Source: Rhodobacteraceae bacterium EL53
GTDB lineage: Bacteria; Pseudomonadota; Alphaproteobacteria; Rhodobacterales; Rhodobacteraceae
Assembly (NCBI GenBank): GCA_900313015.1
Contig: OMPR01000019.1
Span: 51,388 to 115,387, forward strand
Direction of reading: 5' to 3'
Length of the DNA: 64,000 nucleotides
Every line of letters begins with the position of its first letter. Within the stretch, counting starts at the first letter, position 1. Of the stretch, positions 1-8,684 are shown one piece after another. The notes under the pieces were generated by a model. The model worked only from the letters and a program-made list of their open reading frames with translations. It had not been told where the DNA came from and made no database searches. A program made the position numbers and the translations under genes.

Positions 1-563
1 TCTCGATCATTATGACCGGGACGGGGATTGTTGCCTTGGCTGGAATTGTGGTGAACAACAACATTGTTCTGATCGATACCTATCAGGAATTCAGCAAATA
101 TATGCCTCGGATCGAGGCCATCATTCGCACTGCAGAACAACGTATCCGTCCAGTTTTGTTGACAACGATCACAACAATGGCTGGTTTGACGCCGATGATG
201 TTTGGCTTGTCTCTCGATTTCTTGGGAGGTGGGTACTCCATCGACAGCCCCACTGCTCTGTGGTGGAAACAACTTGCCACGGCTGTTGTGTTTGGTTTGG
301 GAATTGCGACGATCCTGACATTGATTGTCACGCCATCTTTCCTAGCCTTGCGCGTTTGGGTGTCGACTTACCTGATCTGGATTGGCCGGTTGCTGGCACG
401 CCTCACATCGGGGCGGTCTAGTCGGATTGCAAAGGACATGCGTCTGAACAAATCGGCCAAAAAGCTAAAAGCAACCGAGATTATCTGGGATGAACCGCAA
501 GAAAGAGGCCCGACTGATGTCGCAATCCTTCCTGCGGATGGCACGCTGAAAGCAGCCGAATAG
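1..563 (+). CDS. RND-family efflux permease, C-terminal end (gene starts before the window)
   Basis: This is the last ~187 codons of an inner-membrane RND transporter, the proton-driven pump of a tripartite efflux system. The reading frame is open to base 3 with no stop, so the ATG at 12 is internal and not the start. Visible traits are the Gly/Ala/Val-rich helix with the conserved run GIVVNNNIVLID, then RIRPVLLTTITTMAGLTPMM, both typical of the second transmembrane half of AcrB/MdtC-type pumps. A final hydrophobic helix (VVFGLGIATILTLIVTPSFLAL) and a charged cytoplasmic tail of about 70 residues follow. The tail is longer than in AcrB. The substrate cannot be read from this fragment. A strong hairpin terminator follows the stop. 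Confidence 0.88.
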   Translation, partial: SIIMTGTGIVALAGIVVNNNIVLIDTYQEFSKYMPRIEAIIRTAEQRIRPVLLTTITTMAGLTPMMFGLSLDFLGGGYSIDSPTALWWKQLATAVVFGLGIATILTLIVTPSFLALRVWVSTYLIWIGRLLARLTSGRSSRIAKDMRLNKSAKKLKATEIIWDEPQERGPTDVAILPADGTLKAAE

Positions 564-586
564 TTAAACAGAGCATCAACACAAAG

Positions 587-626
587 AAAAGGCCGGCCAT
601 TCCAGATGGGACGGCCGGCCTTTTTG
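587..626 (+). terminator. Rho-independent terminator after the RND permease
   Basis: An 8-bp perfect GC stem (GGCCGGCC at 591-598 paired with 613-620) is flanked by A4 on the left and T5 on the right. It ends the plus-strand efflux gene and, being nearly symmetric, may also act on the minus strand for the ABC exporter whose stop lies at 699. Confidence 0.85.
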
Positions 627-698
627 GTTTTCTACAACATACAGGAACGCCAATAAACCGCCCCATGCAGATGTCGACCAGATCAATCTAAAGAATGA

Positions 699-2528
699 TC
701 AAGCCGCATCCATATCTGATTGCTGCCGATTCCATAGATGGGCATAGCGCCCGCTTTTGCTGAGCAGTTCGTCATGGGTCCCAAGCTCGGCAATCTCACC
801 TTTTTCAAGAACGACGATTTGATCGGCCTCCGCAATCGTGCTCAACCTGTGGGCAATCGTAATCACAGTGCGCCCTTCGCCTGCGCGTGCTAGCGCATCC
901 TTGATCTCTTGTTCCGTATCGGTGTCCAATGCCGAAGTGGCCTCATCCAGTAACAAGATTGGCGGGTTCTTGAGAAGTGTCCGCGCAATGCCAACCCGTT
1001 GCTTTTCCCCACCTGACAGCTTGAGGCCCCGTTCGCCGACAGTGGTGTCATACCCATCGGGCAACCCTATGATGAACTCATGGATCTGCGCAGCTCGTGC
1101 AGCGCTTTCGACATCGTCTTGTGTGGCCCCTGCTCGACCATAAGCAATATTGTATCGGATCGTGTCGTTAAACAGAACGGTATCCTGTGGGACCACACCA
1201 ATCGCATCATGAAGGCTGCTCAATGTAACGTCGCGCACGTCTTGGCCGTCGATTTTCAACGCCCCGCCCGTTGCATCATAGAACCGGAACAACAGGCGGC
1301 CGATCGTAGATTTACCTGAACCTGTCGCGCCAACAATTGCCACGGTCTGCCCTCCCGCAGCCGTCAAAGACACCCCGCGTAGAATTTCGCGGTCAGCGTC
1401 ATATCCAAACCGAAGGCTTTCAAGCGCAATTTCACCTTTGGTAACCGCCAGAGGCAAGGCACCTTCTTTGTCACTCACCTCTGAGGGTTGTTCAAGAAGA
1501 TCAAACATTTCGCCCATATCCACCAGAGATTGGCGAATTTCACGGTACACTGTGCCTAGAAAATTCAGCGGAACGGTGATTTGAATCATGTAGGCGTTGA
1601 CCATGACAAAATCTCCAACCGTCATTTTGCCTGACTGAACTCCCATAGCCGCCAACACCATGACTCCGACAAGCCCGATGGTTATCAAGAACGATTGCCC
1701 GAAATTCAAAAACGCCAAAGAATACGATGTTTTGAGGGCTGCCTGCGCGTAGGCCCGCATCGATACATCATAGCGTTGCGCTTCGCGTTCCTCGGCACCA
1801 AAGTATTTAACCGTTTCAAAGTTGAGCAGGCTATCAATCGCTTTTTGATTTGCATCTGTGTCCTGATCATTCATCTCGCGGCGCAGTTTTACCCGCCATT
1901 CGGTCACTGCAAATGTGAACCAGATGTAGATCCCAATCGTGACAACCACGACGACCAAGTACCAAACATCGAACAGCCACATCAGGATGACTGAAACTAG
2001 GATCAGCTCCAGAATAAGCGGCCCAATCGAAAACAGCATAAAGCGCAGAAGAAAATCGACACCTTTGACCCCACGCTCGATAATTCGGCTCAGCCCACCG
2101 GTTTTTCGTGTGATGTGATATCGCATCGAAAGGCGGTGAATATGGCGAAAGGTTTCCAACGCGAGGGATCGCAATGCGCGCTGTCCCACCGGCGCGAAAA
2201 GAACATCACGCAACTGCTGGAACCCGACCGTCATCATCCGGGCAACGCCATAGGCAACGGTTAGCCCCACAGCCCCCAGAGCCAGCGGAGGCACCCCCTC
2301 GCCCGCGAGACCGTCAACCGCACCTTTGTATAAAACGGGCGTATAAACTGCGATCAGCTTGGCCAAAACCAACATGGCCATCGCGAAAACAACCCTGCGT
2401 TTGACCCAGGGTTGATCATCTGGCCAAAGGTAAGGTGCAACTTTGCGCAGGGTCCGCCAACCTGATTGGCGATCACCGTTCTGTTCTTGATTTTCATCCG
2501 GTTGGGTTGGGTTGGCCAAATGTCTCAT
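699..2528 (-). CDS. ABC exporter of the Atm1/ABCB7 type (fused permease-ATPase)
   Basis: This is a 609-residue half-transporter of the Atm1/HMT1 type. Relatives export glutathione-linked sulfur or heavy-metal conjugates across the inner membrane and are linked to iron-sulfur metabolism. Six membrane helices occupy about residues 40-330. The ATPase domain carries Walker A GATGSGKST near residue 400, the signature LSGGEKQ near 503, Walker B ILLLDEATSALD near 523 and the switch His in TIAHRLST. A frame extends upstream to a TTG at 2552, but that lies inside the terminator of the upstream gene. The ATG at 2528, with AAGGCAGG in front, is the better start. The family call is firm; the transported compound is inferred. 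Confidence 0.9.
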   Translation of the reverse strand: MRHLANPTQPDENQEQNGDRQSGWRTLRKVAPYLWPDDQPWVKRRVVFAMAMLVLAKLIAVYTPVLYKGAVDGLAGEGVPPLALGAVGLTVAYGVARMMTVGFQQLRDVLFAPVGQRALRSLALETFRHIHRLSMRYHITRKTGGLSRIIERGVKGVDFLLRFMLFSIGPLILELILVSVILMWLFDVWYLVVVVVTIGIYIWFTFAVTEWRVKLRREMNDQDTDANQKAIDSLLNFETVKYFGAEEREAQRYDVSMRAYAQAALKTSYSLAFLNFGQSFLITIGLVGVMVLAAMGVQSGKMTVGDFVMVNAYMIQITVPLNFLGTVYREIRQSLVDMGEMFDLLEQPSEVSDKEGALPLAVTKGEIALESLRFGYDADREILRGVSLTAAGGQTVAIVGATGSGKSTIGRLLFRFYDATGGALKIDGQDVRDVTLSSLHDAIGVVPQDTVLFNDTIRYNIAYGRAGATQDDVESAARAAQIHEFIIGLPDGYDTTVGERGLKLSGGEKQRVGIARTLLKNPPILLLDEATSALDTDTEQEIKDALARAGEGRTVITIAHRLSTIAEADQIVVLEKGEIAELGTHDELLSKSGRYAHLWNRQQSDMDAA

Positions 2529-2550
2529 CGCCTGCCTTGCCTGCAAACAC

Positions 2551-2581
2551 AAAAAGACCGCGCGCTTTGTTAGCGCGCGGT
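2551..2581 (-). terminator. Terminator of the LysM gene (minus strand)
   Basis: Read on the minus strand, CCGCGCGCTAA...GCGCGCGG forms a strong stem directly followed by TCTTTTT. It sits 8 bases past the LysM stop codon and overlaps the leftmost possible start of the ABC exporter, which argues for the exporter starting at 2528. Confidence 0.85.
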
Positions 2582-2588
2582 GTTGGTA

Positions 2589-4406
2589 TCATTCTGGAAT
2601 TGTAAAAATCTGACCTGGGTAGATGAGATGAGGATCGCGAATGCTGCTGCGATTTGCCTCGAACACCTTCACAAACAGCACCCCATCCCCGTAGCGTTGA
2701 CGCGAAATCGCCCACAGTGTGTCGCCCTTTTGCACGGTAACCGCCCGAATGGCGGGTGCCTGAAGCGGATCGGGTCCAGAAGCAACTACAACAGGTTTCA
2801 GAACTTCGGGGGCTTCGCGTTTGAATGGGGTTTCTAGCCGACTGAGCACAACCCCCTCGGTGTCGAGCTCATCCAAGCGCAATGTATAAATTCCTGGATC
2901 GATGCCCAGCAATTCACCCCGCCAGTGCCCTTCGCCATCGGCGAGCAGGTCTGAAACCGAATTGTTATCCAGATAGATTCGAATAACAGAGCCAATCTTG
3001 GCCCGCCCCGTCAACTGCACATCCCCCAGTTCAGAATATCCAATCGTATCCAGAACCAATTGTGCCAACGATGGTTCGGGCTCTGGGCTCGGAGCCTGGA
3101 CCAGTTTCACACCTTCGGCGTTTGATTGCAAAATTGCAGGGGGCGTCTGGGCCGGCTCGGGTTCAACAACCTCTGGGGCCGAAGCTTCGACAACCTCTGC
3201 TGGCTCTGCTTCAGGCTCCGGAGCTTTTGCAACGTCAGTCTCAACGGCGTGATCTTTTGCTACACCAACTTGTAAAGGTGCTTCTTCGACCTGCGACGGT
3301 GAGGTGTCATCATTGGATCGAACTGCAACAGACGTCACAGATTTCGTGTTAGATGAAATCTCAGCAACCACAACCTCTTGGGTCAGCTGCGCCACATTTT
3401 CTTCCGAGACGGTTTTCGAAACTTGTTGCGGCGAGGATGAAGCCGTTGCTGTACTCTCAGGTGTGGGGATGACCTCTATCTGCGCGATTGTTTGCGCGTC
3501 CTGAACGGGCGTTGCAGTACTTTCAGGCGTCGGGGTATCCTCTACCTGCGCGGTTGTCTGCGCGTCCTGAACGGGCGTTTCTAATCCCGCATCTTCTGGC
3601 ACTTGATCCGCAACGGCCTGTGCCGTGGGCGTTTCTACCGCTGCCGCCTCTTTCGCTGGCTGTGTCGTCTCGGACACTTCAGGTGTCTCAACTTCACCTT
3701 CACCAGATACCGTGTTTCCCTGTTCTGTGACGGGTGCCTCTTCAATCGGAAGGGCAGTTTCTGCTTGGGCCACAACCACCGTGTCGTCTTGAGTGGTCTG
3801 TTCATCCGCAATCGGTTGCTCAGCAAGTGCGACCTCGGCCTGATCGGGATCTTGTTCGGCAACCTGTCGCGGCAAAGCGGCGATGAAATAGTCATCTGAC
3901 AGAACTACAGCGCCGTCTTTCTCAGACCGCAGGTTGAGTGCCCGCTGCCCATCGCTGAAAGGTATGGTTAGGAATTGAGCGAATTGCCCACTTGCATCAA
4001 TCGTGGCCGAGGCCACTTCGGTTCCATCCAAGAGAACAGACAAGGTGCTGCCTGCCGCGGCGCGACCAGCCAAAAGCGCCTGTCCATCGGATTCGATTCG
4101 AATTTGATCCAAGGATGGCGCCAACAGAGCCGCAACCTCGACAGTGTCCTTCACCTCTGGCTCAGGCTCATCGATTGCAAGGTCTTCATCGACGACAGGA
4201 TCGACGGTCTTCGGCTGTGCGCGTTCCACGTCGACAGCAGACGGTTCAGCTACAACCTTTTGCTCAGTGGTCGCTGTCTCAACTTCAGACCGAGATCCAA
4301 TCAGGCCAGCATAGTAAAGGCCACCGCCCCCTGCAGCTGCGACTCCGGCAGCTACAACCACCCAACCATAGGCACCAAGCGCCCCGCTTCCGGCTTCTGC
4401 CGCCAT
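2589..4406 (-). CDS. Membrane-anchored LysM peptidoglycan-binding protein with long acidic linker
   Basis: A 605-residue protein with a short N-terminus, one membrane helix (about residues 10-35, WVVVAAGVAAAGGGGLYY) and the rest predicted periplasmic. An Ig-like module follows at about 90-180 (SDGQALLAGRAAAGSTLSV), then some 250 residues of Glu/Pro/Thr/Ala-rich low-complexity linker. A second Ig-like module (GDVQLTGRAKIGSVIRIYLD) precedes a C-terminal LysM domain of about 50 residues (VQKGDTLWAISRQRYGDG ... YPGQIFTIP). LysM domains bind the glycan strands of peptidoglycan, so this probably tethers the inner membrane to the wall. The ATG at 4406 has GGAAGGAAG just upstream; an upstream TTG at 4433 is less likely. 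The linker contains a tandem 66-bp repeat. Confidence 0.85.
   Translation of the reverse strand: MAAEAGSGALGAYGWVVVAAGVAAAGGGGLYYAGLIGSRSEVETATTEQKVVAEPSAVDVERAQPKTVDPVVDEDLAIDEPEPEVKDTVEVAALLAPSLDQIRIESDGQALLAGRAAAGSTLSVLLDGTEVASATIDASGQFAQFLTIPFSDGQRALNLRSEKDGAVVLSDDYFIAALPRQVAEQDPDQAEVALAEQPIADEQTTQDDTVVVAQAETALPIEEAPVTEQGNTVSGEGEVETPEVSETTQPAKEAAAVETPTAQAVADQVPEDAGLETPVQDAQTTAQVEDTPTPESTATPVQDAQTIAQIEVIPTPESTATASSSPQQVSKTVSEENVAQLTQEVVVAEISSNTKSVTSVAVRSNDDTSPSQVEEAPLQVGVAKDHAVETDVAKAPEPEAEPAEVVEASAPEVVEPEPAQTPPAILQSNAEGVKLVQAPSPEPEPSLAQLVLDTIGYSELGDVQLTGRAKIGSVIRIYLDNNSVSDLLADGEGHWRGELLGIDPGIYTLRLDELDTEGVVLSRLETPFKREAPEVLKPVVVASGPDPLQAPAIRAVTVQKGDTLWAISRQRYGDGVLFVKVFEANRSSIRDPHLIYPGQIFTIPE
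3445..3576. repeat. Two tandem 66-bp direct repeats inside the LysM gene
   Basis: Bases 3445-3510 and 3511-3576 are near copies, each encoding 22 residues (PVQDAQTTAQVEDTPTPEST.. and PVQDAQTIAQIEVIPTPEST..). Unit length is a multiple of three, so gain or loss of a unit keeps the frame and only lengthens or shortens the linker. Confidence 0.85.
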
Positions 4407-4551
4407 GTTCTTCCTTCCCCATCCGCAGTTCAATCATCGAACCCCCAATGTTCGATGCGAATTCCGCGCAGTTGAGCAAACCTACCAATCTCGTTATCAG
4501 GGGTCAAAACAGAGTTGTTTTCCCTCAGTCGTATCTTGGAAAGGCTTCCTC

Positions 4552-5103
4552 ATGACCGTAAAATCCGTCTGTGTGTATTGCGGATCCCGCGCCGGAGCAA
4601 TGCCCGCGTATGCACAAGCCGCCAAAGCCTTTGGTACATTGCTTGCAAATGAACGCTGGAGGCTGGTTTACGGAGCAGGTGATGTTGGTCTGATGGGAGA
4701 AGTAGCACGCGCCACCCAAGCTGCGGGTGGAGAGACATTCGGCGTCATTCCACAGCACCTAGTCGACCGCGAAGTCGGCAAATCAGACCTGTCTACGTAT
4801 GTGATCACGGAAACAATGCACGAGCGGAAAAAGGTCATGCTCGTCAACTCTGATGCTGTTGTCATCCTCCCCGGCGGGCCGGGATCACTTGACGAAATGT
4901 TCGAGGCATTGACCTGGCGCCAGTTGGGGTTGCATCGCAAACCAATCATTGTCCTGAATGCAAGCGGATACTGGAACCCGCTTCGTACTCTGATTGATCA
5001 CACCGTGTCTCAGGGGTTTGCAGACTCTTCGCTGGCTTCCTTCCTGACTTGGGTCGATACCCCTGAAGAGGCTTTGGATGCCCTGCGGGCCTCTCTGTCT
5101 TGA
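4552..5103 (+). CDS. LOG-family (TIGR00730) nucleotide 5'-monophosphate phosphoribohydrolase
   Basis: A 183-residue Rossmann-fold protein of the LONELY GUY family. Characterised members hydrolyse cytokinin riboside 5'-monophosphates or purine nucleotides to the free base and ribose 5-phosphate. It begins with the typical KSVCVYCGSRAG and has the family motif PGGPGSLDEMFE at about residues 105-116, plus the downstream GLHRKPIIVLN. The frame is open upstream to 4405, but homologues begin where this ATG lies, after GGAAAGGCTT. Its last 94 bases overlap the 3' end of the convergent rarD gene. The physiological substrate in this bacterium is unknown. Confidence 0.88.
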   Translation: MTVKSVCVYCGSRAGAMPAYAQAAKAFGTLLANERWRLVYGAGDVGLMGEVARATQAAGGETFGVIPQHLVDREVGKSDLSTYVITETMHERKKVMLVNSDAVVILPGGPGSLDEMFEALTWRQLGLHRKPIIVLNASGYWNPLRTLIDHTVSQGFADSSLASFLTWVDTPEEALDALRASLS

Positions 5104-5960
5104 CGCAGGGATGAGAGTGAAAACAAGGCCAACGCGATCCAAATTACTGTGAACGCCATCTTGTGCCACCACCCGAAAGGCTCACCAAACACCGCGACTG
5201 CGCAGATAAACTGTAGTGTGGGGTTGACGTATTGCAGCAACCCCACAGTTCCCAAAGCGACACGTCGGGCTGCATAGCTGAACATAATCAGGGGGATGGC
5301 CGTCAGTGGCCCTGAGAGCACAAGCAATAAGCTTGTCGTCCAACCCGTTGCGAAATGCCCCTGCCCCTGTACGTGGTACCAGAATAGAACGAGCACCCAA
5401 ATTGGTAGCAGAACCAGAATTTCGCAGGTGACCGACACAACCGGCCCCAAGGCCATCCCCTTTTTGATCACCCCATAGAACGCAAAACTGATGGATACGA
5501 TCAGCGAAATCCAAGGTGCTACCCCAAGTCCCCATGTCAGGCTTGCAACAGCAAAGGCTGCAGCCCCAACGGCAAACCACTGCACACGCGTCAGTTTTTC
5601 ACCAAACCAAACGGCACCTATGACAACCGCAATTAGGGGAAATATATAATACCCAAGCGAGGATTCCGTGGCCTTTCCAATTTGGACCGACAAGATGAAC
5701 GTAAACCAATTTATGGAAATCAGCACCGAGGCGATAAGGATGATCAGCAGTTGGCGGCGGTTTCCCAACGCGATTTGAATTTCGCGCAACCGCCCCTGTA
5801 CCGCCAGAACCATTCCGAAAAACACAATGGACCAGAGCGTCCTATGCGCCAGCACCTCTGGTGGGGGTACATCAGCCAGTAATTTGTAGAACAGCGGCGA
5901 CAGGCCCCAGACCACACAGGCCCCGACCATGGCCAACACACCCTTAGCGGTTTCTGACAT
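5010..5960 (-). CDS. rarD: RarD-type EamA permease
   Basis: A 316-residue inner-membrane protein of the drug/metabolite transporter superfamily with about ten hydrophobic helices in two EamA halves. The start MSETAKGVLAMVGACVVWGLS is the usual beginning of RarD proteins; the frame continues upstream to 6059, but those residues look non-coding. Typical RarD features are SINWFTFILSVQIGKATESSLGYYI in the middle and LQYVNPTLQFICAVAVFGEPF near the end. The hydrophilic tail (about 35 residues, Arg/Ser/Glu-rich) is encoded antisense to the last 94 bases of the convergent LOG gene. The transported compound is unknown; RarD is often annotated as a chloramphenicol-sensitive permease. Confidence 0.85.
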   Translation of the reverse strand: MSETAKGVLAMVGACVVWGLSPLFYKLLADVPPPEVLAHRTLWSIVFFGMVLAVQGRLREIQIALGNRRQLLIILIASVLISINWFTFILSVQIGKATESSLGYYIFPLIAVVIGAVWFGEKLTRVQWFAVGAAAFAVASLTWGLGVAPWISLIVSISFAFYGVIKKGMALGPVVSVTCEILVLLPIWVLVLFWYHVQGQGHFATGWTTSLLLVLSGPLTAIPLIMFSYAARRVALGTVGLLQYVNPTLQFICAVAVFGEPFGWWHKMAFTVIWIALALFSLSSLRQDREARRASKASSGVSTQVRKEASEESANP

Positions 5961-6080
5961 TGCGATCCTCCGACGAAAGCTGTGCGCTTGTCCGTTATCA
6001 GGTGCAAGACCCTTCCAGAAATCCCAGCCACTTTTCTGAATCCCCGGTCGAATATTCAACCAAAGTCGTTTGCAAACAAA

Positions 6081-6112
6081 AGGGCCTGCCAGTCTGATAA
6101 CTGGCAGGCCCC
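6081..6112 (-). terminator. Terminator of sodB (minus strand)
   Basis: GGGCCTGCCAG at 6082-6092 pairs perfectly with CTGGCAGGCCC at 6101-6111. On the minus strand it is followed by a T-rich run (TTTTGTTT). It lies 26 bases past the sodB stop codon. Confidence 0.85.
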
Positions 6113-6137
6113 AAAAAGTTAGCTGTCGTCGAAACGC

Positions 6138-6737
6138 TTACATGCGCGACGCGACGTTTTCCCAGTTGACTAGGTTGTCCAGGAAGTTGGTCAGGTAAAC
6201 AGGACGCTTGTTACGGAAATCGATGTAGTAGGAGTGTTCCCAAACATCACAACCCAGCAGCGCGGTCTGACCAAAGCACAGAGGGTTCACGCCGTTTTCA
6301 GTTTTGGTCACAGCCAGCGAACCGTCGGCATTTTTCACCAACCAGCACCAACCGGAGCCGAACTGACCAGCACCCGCAGCAGAAAACTGCGATTTGAAGT
6401 CGTCAACCGAGCCAAAATTCTCGACCAGCGCTTTTTCCAGCTCACCCGGCATGGCATTGCCGTTGGGGCCCATCATTTCCCAAAACTGGTTGTGGTTCCA
6501 GAGCTGGCTGATGTTGTTAAAGATGCCGTTCTGAGCGACCGAACCGGCGTCGTAGGTGCCAGTGATGATCTCTTCCAACGACTTGTTTTCCCACTCGGTT
6601 CCGGCGATTGCCGCGTTACCGTTGGTCACATAAGCGTTGTGGTGCAGATCGTGGTGGAATTCCAGCGTTTCTGCTGACATGCCCTTGGATGCCAGAGCGT
6701 CATGTGCATAAGGAAGATCAGGAAGTTCAAAAGCCAT
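6138..6737 (-). CDS. sodB: Superoxide dismutase, Fe/Mn family
   Basis: A 199-residue cytoplasmic enzyme converting superoxide to oxygen and hydrogen peroxide. The four metal ligands are visible: His28 (EFHHDLHH), His82 (WNHNQFW), Asp164 and His168 (DVWEHSYY). The C-terminus DFRNKRPVYLTNFLDNLVNWE is standard. AGAGQFGSGW favours the iron-type subgroup, but metal use cannot be fixed from sequence. I chose the ATG at 6737, preceded by AGGGGG, because the upstream 29 codons lack family similarity. It is monocistronic, divergent from the FkbM methyltransferase, with a terminator just downstream. Confidence 0.95.
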   Translation of the reverse strand: MAFELPDLPYAHDALASKGMSAETLEFHHDLHHNAYVTNGNAAIAGTEWENKSLEEIITGTYDAGSVAQNGIFNNISQLWNHNQFWEMMGPNGNAMPGELEKALVENFGSVDDFKSQFSAAGAGQFGSGWCWLVKNADGSLAVTKTENGVNPLCFGQTALLGCDVWEHSYYIDFRNKRPVYLTNFLDNLVNWENVASRM

Positions 6738-6842
6738 GGCGGCCCCCTGTTGAATAAATGTTGCGGTTCCCATGGTTACATGCTTTGACCACGCGCGCAG
6801 GTCAAGGGCCGAGACGCAAAACAATCCTCAGGAGACGGGGCG

Positions 6843-7619
6843 ATGCTGACACAAGTTCGTAAAATGTTCTACCGCGCGCGTGGCTATTATGCCGGCTCCT
6901 TGAACGGAGAGGCCTTTCGACTGGACCCTTACCATTCGAAATTCTGGCGCAAAGCCGGGTCCGGCGCATGGGAACCCGAAACATTCGCTGTGTTGGACAA
7001 GCATTTGAACTCAAACAGCGATTATCTGGATATTGGAGCATGGATCGGCCCAACCGTTCTGTTCGGTGCACGCAAAGCGCGCAACGTCATGTGTTTTGAA
7101 CCCGACCCCGTCGCGTTGCGCCATTTGCTTTGGAACCTTGAGTTGAACAACCTGCGCAATGTCTCGGCGTTTGGTGTGGCTTTGTCCGACAGCTTTGGCA
7201 CCGCTCGCATGGCCAGCTTTGGCGGAGAGGCTGGGGATTCCATGTCGTCCTTGCTAAATAGCGAAGCCAGCGACCGCGAGGGCCACGGAACAGATGCCTT
7301 GACCATTTCCTGGGACCAATTTTCCAAATCTGTGGATCTGTCAGGCGTATCACTTGTCAAAATGGACATCGAAGGCGCGGAATTTTCGGTTTTGCCGACC
7401 CTCCTGCCTTGGCTCAAAGAACATCGGCCGGCGCTGTATCTGTCAACTCACGCCCCTTTTCTGACCCCAAAAGAACGAGAGTTGCGCATGAAAGAGCTTT
7501 CTAAATCGCTATGCTTTTATGGGAAAATCAGCGATGAAACAGGCAAGCGAGTGACACCGGATGACTTTGGAAACACTGAATATCTGACCCGTTTCCCAAG
7601 CTTTTTGTTCACGAACTAG
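6843..7619 (+). CDS. FkbM-family SAM-dependent methyltransferase
   Basis: A 258-residue protein of the FkbM family, which methylates hydroxyl groups of sugars or polyketides with S-adenosylmethionine. The SAM-binding motif I is DYLDIGAWIGPTVLFGA at about residues 60-75, followed by FEPDP at about 87-91 (acidic residue contacting the SAM ribose). The family motif SLVKMDIEGAEFSVLP lies near 173-188. The ATG follows GGAGACGGGG. No sugar or polysaccharide genes flank it, so the acceptor is unknown. Confidence 0.85.
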   Translation: MLTQVRKMFYRARGYYAGSLNGEAFRLDPYHSKFWRKAGSGAWEPETFAVLDKHLNSNSDYLDIGAWIGPTVLFGARKARNVMCFEPDPVALRHLLWNLELNNLRNVSAFGVALSDSFGTARMASFGGEAGDSMSSLLNSEASDREGHGTDALTISWDQFSKSVDLSGVSLVKMDIEGAEFSVLPTLLPWLKEHRPALYLSTHAPFLTPKERELRMKELSKSLCFYGKISDETGKRVTPDDFGNTEYLTRFPSFLFTN

Positions 7620-7634
7620 AATATTCACGCACAC

Positions 7635-8057
7635 CTATTTTTTCTTTGAGCACGTCCCGCTAGCGTTGAAGTCTGAATCATACCCACCGAACCACAAACG
7701 GTAGGTGGCTTTACCCGAGTTTGTCTCAAAACGGATGGTAGAGCTTAAGTTATACGTTGTTGTATCTGTTGTCGGCACATTGTTCGTCGATCAGGAAAAC
7801 TTCTTTCTGGTTTTACGTGTCACCAGTTTCGCAGCAATTGGCTTTTTATACATACTATCTACGATTTCATCTAAAACCGCAGCGGACCCATCGTCGTTCT
7901 CAACAAGAAACACTTTCTCAGACATAAAACTCTGAAGATTAGTCAAACCGTATCTGGTGAATGTGCATCCATAAATCGTGCGGGCAGAAAGTGGCGTTGC
8001 CAACGCTATCAAAAGACTTGATATCAGTGCTTTACGTAACAAAATAGGGTCCCTCAT
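7635..8057 (-). pseudogene. Small secreted protein gene interrupted by an in-frame TGA
   Basis: The frame starts at ATG 8057 with a clear signal peptide (LLRKALISSLLIALATPLSA). It runs 88 codons and meets TGA at 7793-7791. Exactly the same frame continues for 51 more codons (ending RLWFGGYDSDFNASGTCSKKK) to TAG at 7637-7635. The downstream part looks coding: a beta-strand pattern STIRFETNSGKATYRLWFGG and a Cys near the end that could pair with the Cys in TIYGC just after the signal peptide. The simplest reading is one nonsense change (for example CGA to TGA) in a ~140-residue periplasmic protein. Function unknown. A genuine 88-residue product or a sequencing error cannot be excluded. Confidence 0.6.
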
Positions 8058-8075
8058 TGGTTTGAGCGACCCTAA
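8040..8075 (-). terminator. Possible terminator of the sarcosine oxidase operon
   Basis: TAGGGTC (8045-8051) and GACCCTA (8068-8074) form a 7-bp stem with a 16-base loop, followed on the minus strand by TTTTG. It lies about 45 bases after the soxG stop. It overlaps the start codon of the broken secreted-protein gene, so it might instead be part of that gene's leader. Confidence 0.4.
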
Positions 8076-8117
8076 CCTGCACGTTTTAAGTATACAACTC
8101 AAACAAGAGTTGACCGA

Positions 8118-8684
8118 TCAAAATGCATCGACCTTACTACCCGGCTGCGCAGCAACCTTGAGCAGGTTAAACACGTAGTCAGCGGCAGAGCGGAAACAGA
8201 TGATGCGAAAACTGCCATCGGTTTCCATCCAGAACGCACCTGCGACCTGAGCCAGACGTGTGCGACGGAAATGACCTGGCTCAAATGCGCCTGGGGACAG
8301 ATCCACAGGGGCCAGTTTCGCCATCACGTCACGCGCGCTGTCGCCTGTTACCCGGAAAACGGCCCGCGCGTCTGAAACATTGACCGCCAGTGCATGTTCG
8401 CCGCCAAGGGCAGTGTTTAGCTCTGCCAATTTCGCCTCCACCTGTACATAGGGTACAAGAACAAGCAACTCATCGGGGGACATCCAGCAAAGCCCTGTGT
8501 CCCCAACAACATTGGCACGGTTCACTGCTGGAATCTCTTGTCCTGTGAGGCCTGAGACAGCTTTCGCCATTGTGTCCGAAGACAGATCCCCCCGCAGGGT
8601 AATCATGCCCTGCAAGCCAATTTCGTCGATACGGGCGATGCCGTCGTATGATGCGTGGTTCAATGCGCTTACGGGATTAGACAT
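8118..8684 (-). CDS. soxG: Sarcosine oxidase, gamma subunit
   Basis: A 188-residue subunit of the heterotetrameric (alpha-beta-gamma-delta) sarcosine oxidase, which oxidises sarcosine to glycine and passes the methyl carbon to tetrahydrofolate as 5,10-methylene-THF with formation of hydrogen peroxide. SoxG has a GcvT-like fold without catalytic residues. Family features are GLCWMSPDELLVLVP near residue 65, SDARAVFRVTGDSARDVMAKL near 105-125 and HFRRTRLAQVAGAFW. It overlaps the end of soxA by 8 bases and is the last intact gene of the operon. Confidence 0.92.
   Translation of the reverse strand: MSNPVSALNHASYDGIARIDEIGLQGMITLRGDLSSDTMAKAVSGLTGQEIPAVNRANVVGDTGLCWMSPDELLVLVPYVQVEAKLAELNTALGGEHALAVNVSDARAVFRVTGDSARDVMAKLAPVDLSPGAFEPGHFRRTRLAQVAGAFWMETDGSFRIICFRSAADYVFNLLKVAAQPGSKVDAF

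Noticed and set aside
2529..2552. TTG start giving a 617-residue ABC exporter
   Set aside because: That start lies inside the terminator of the upstream gene; the ATG at 2528 has a better ribosome-binding site.
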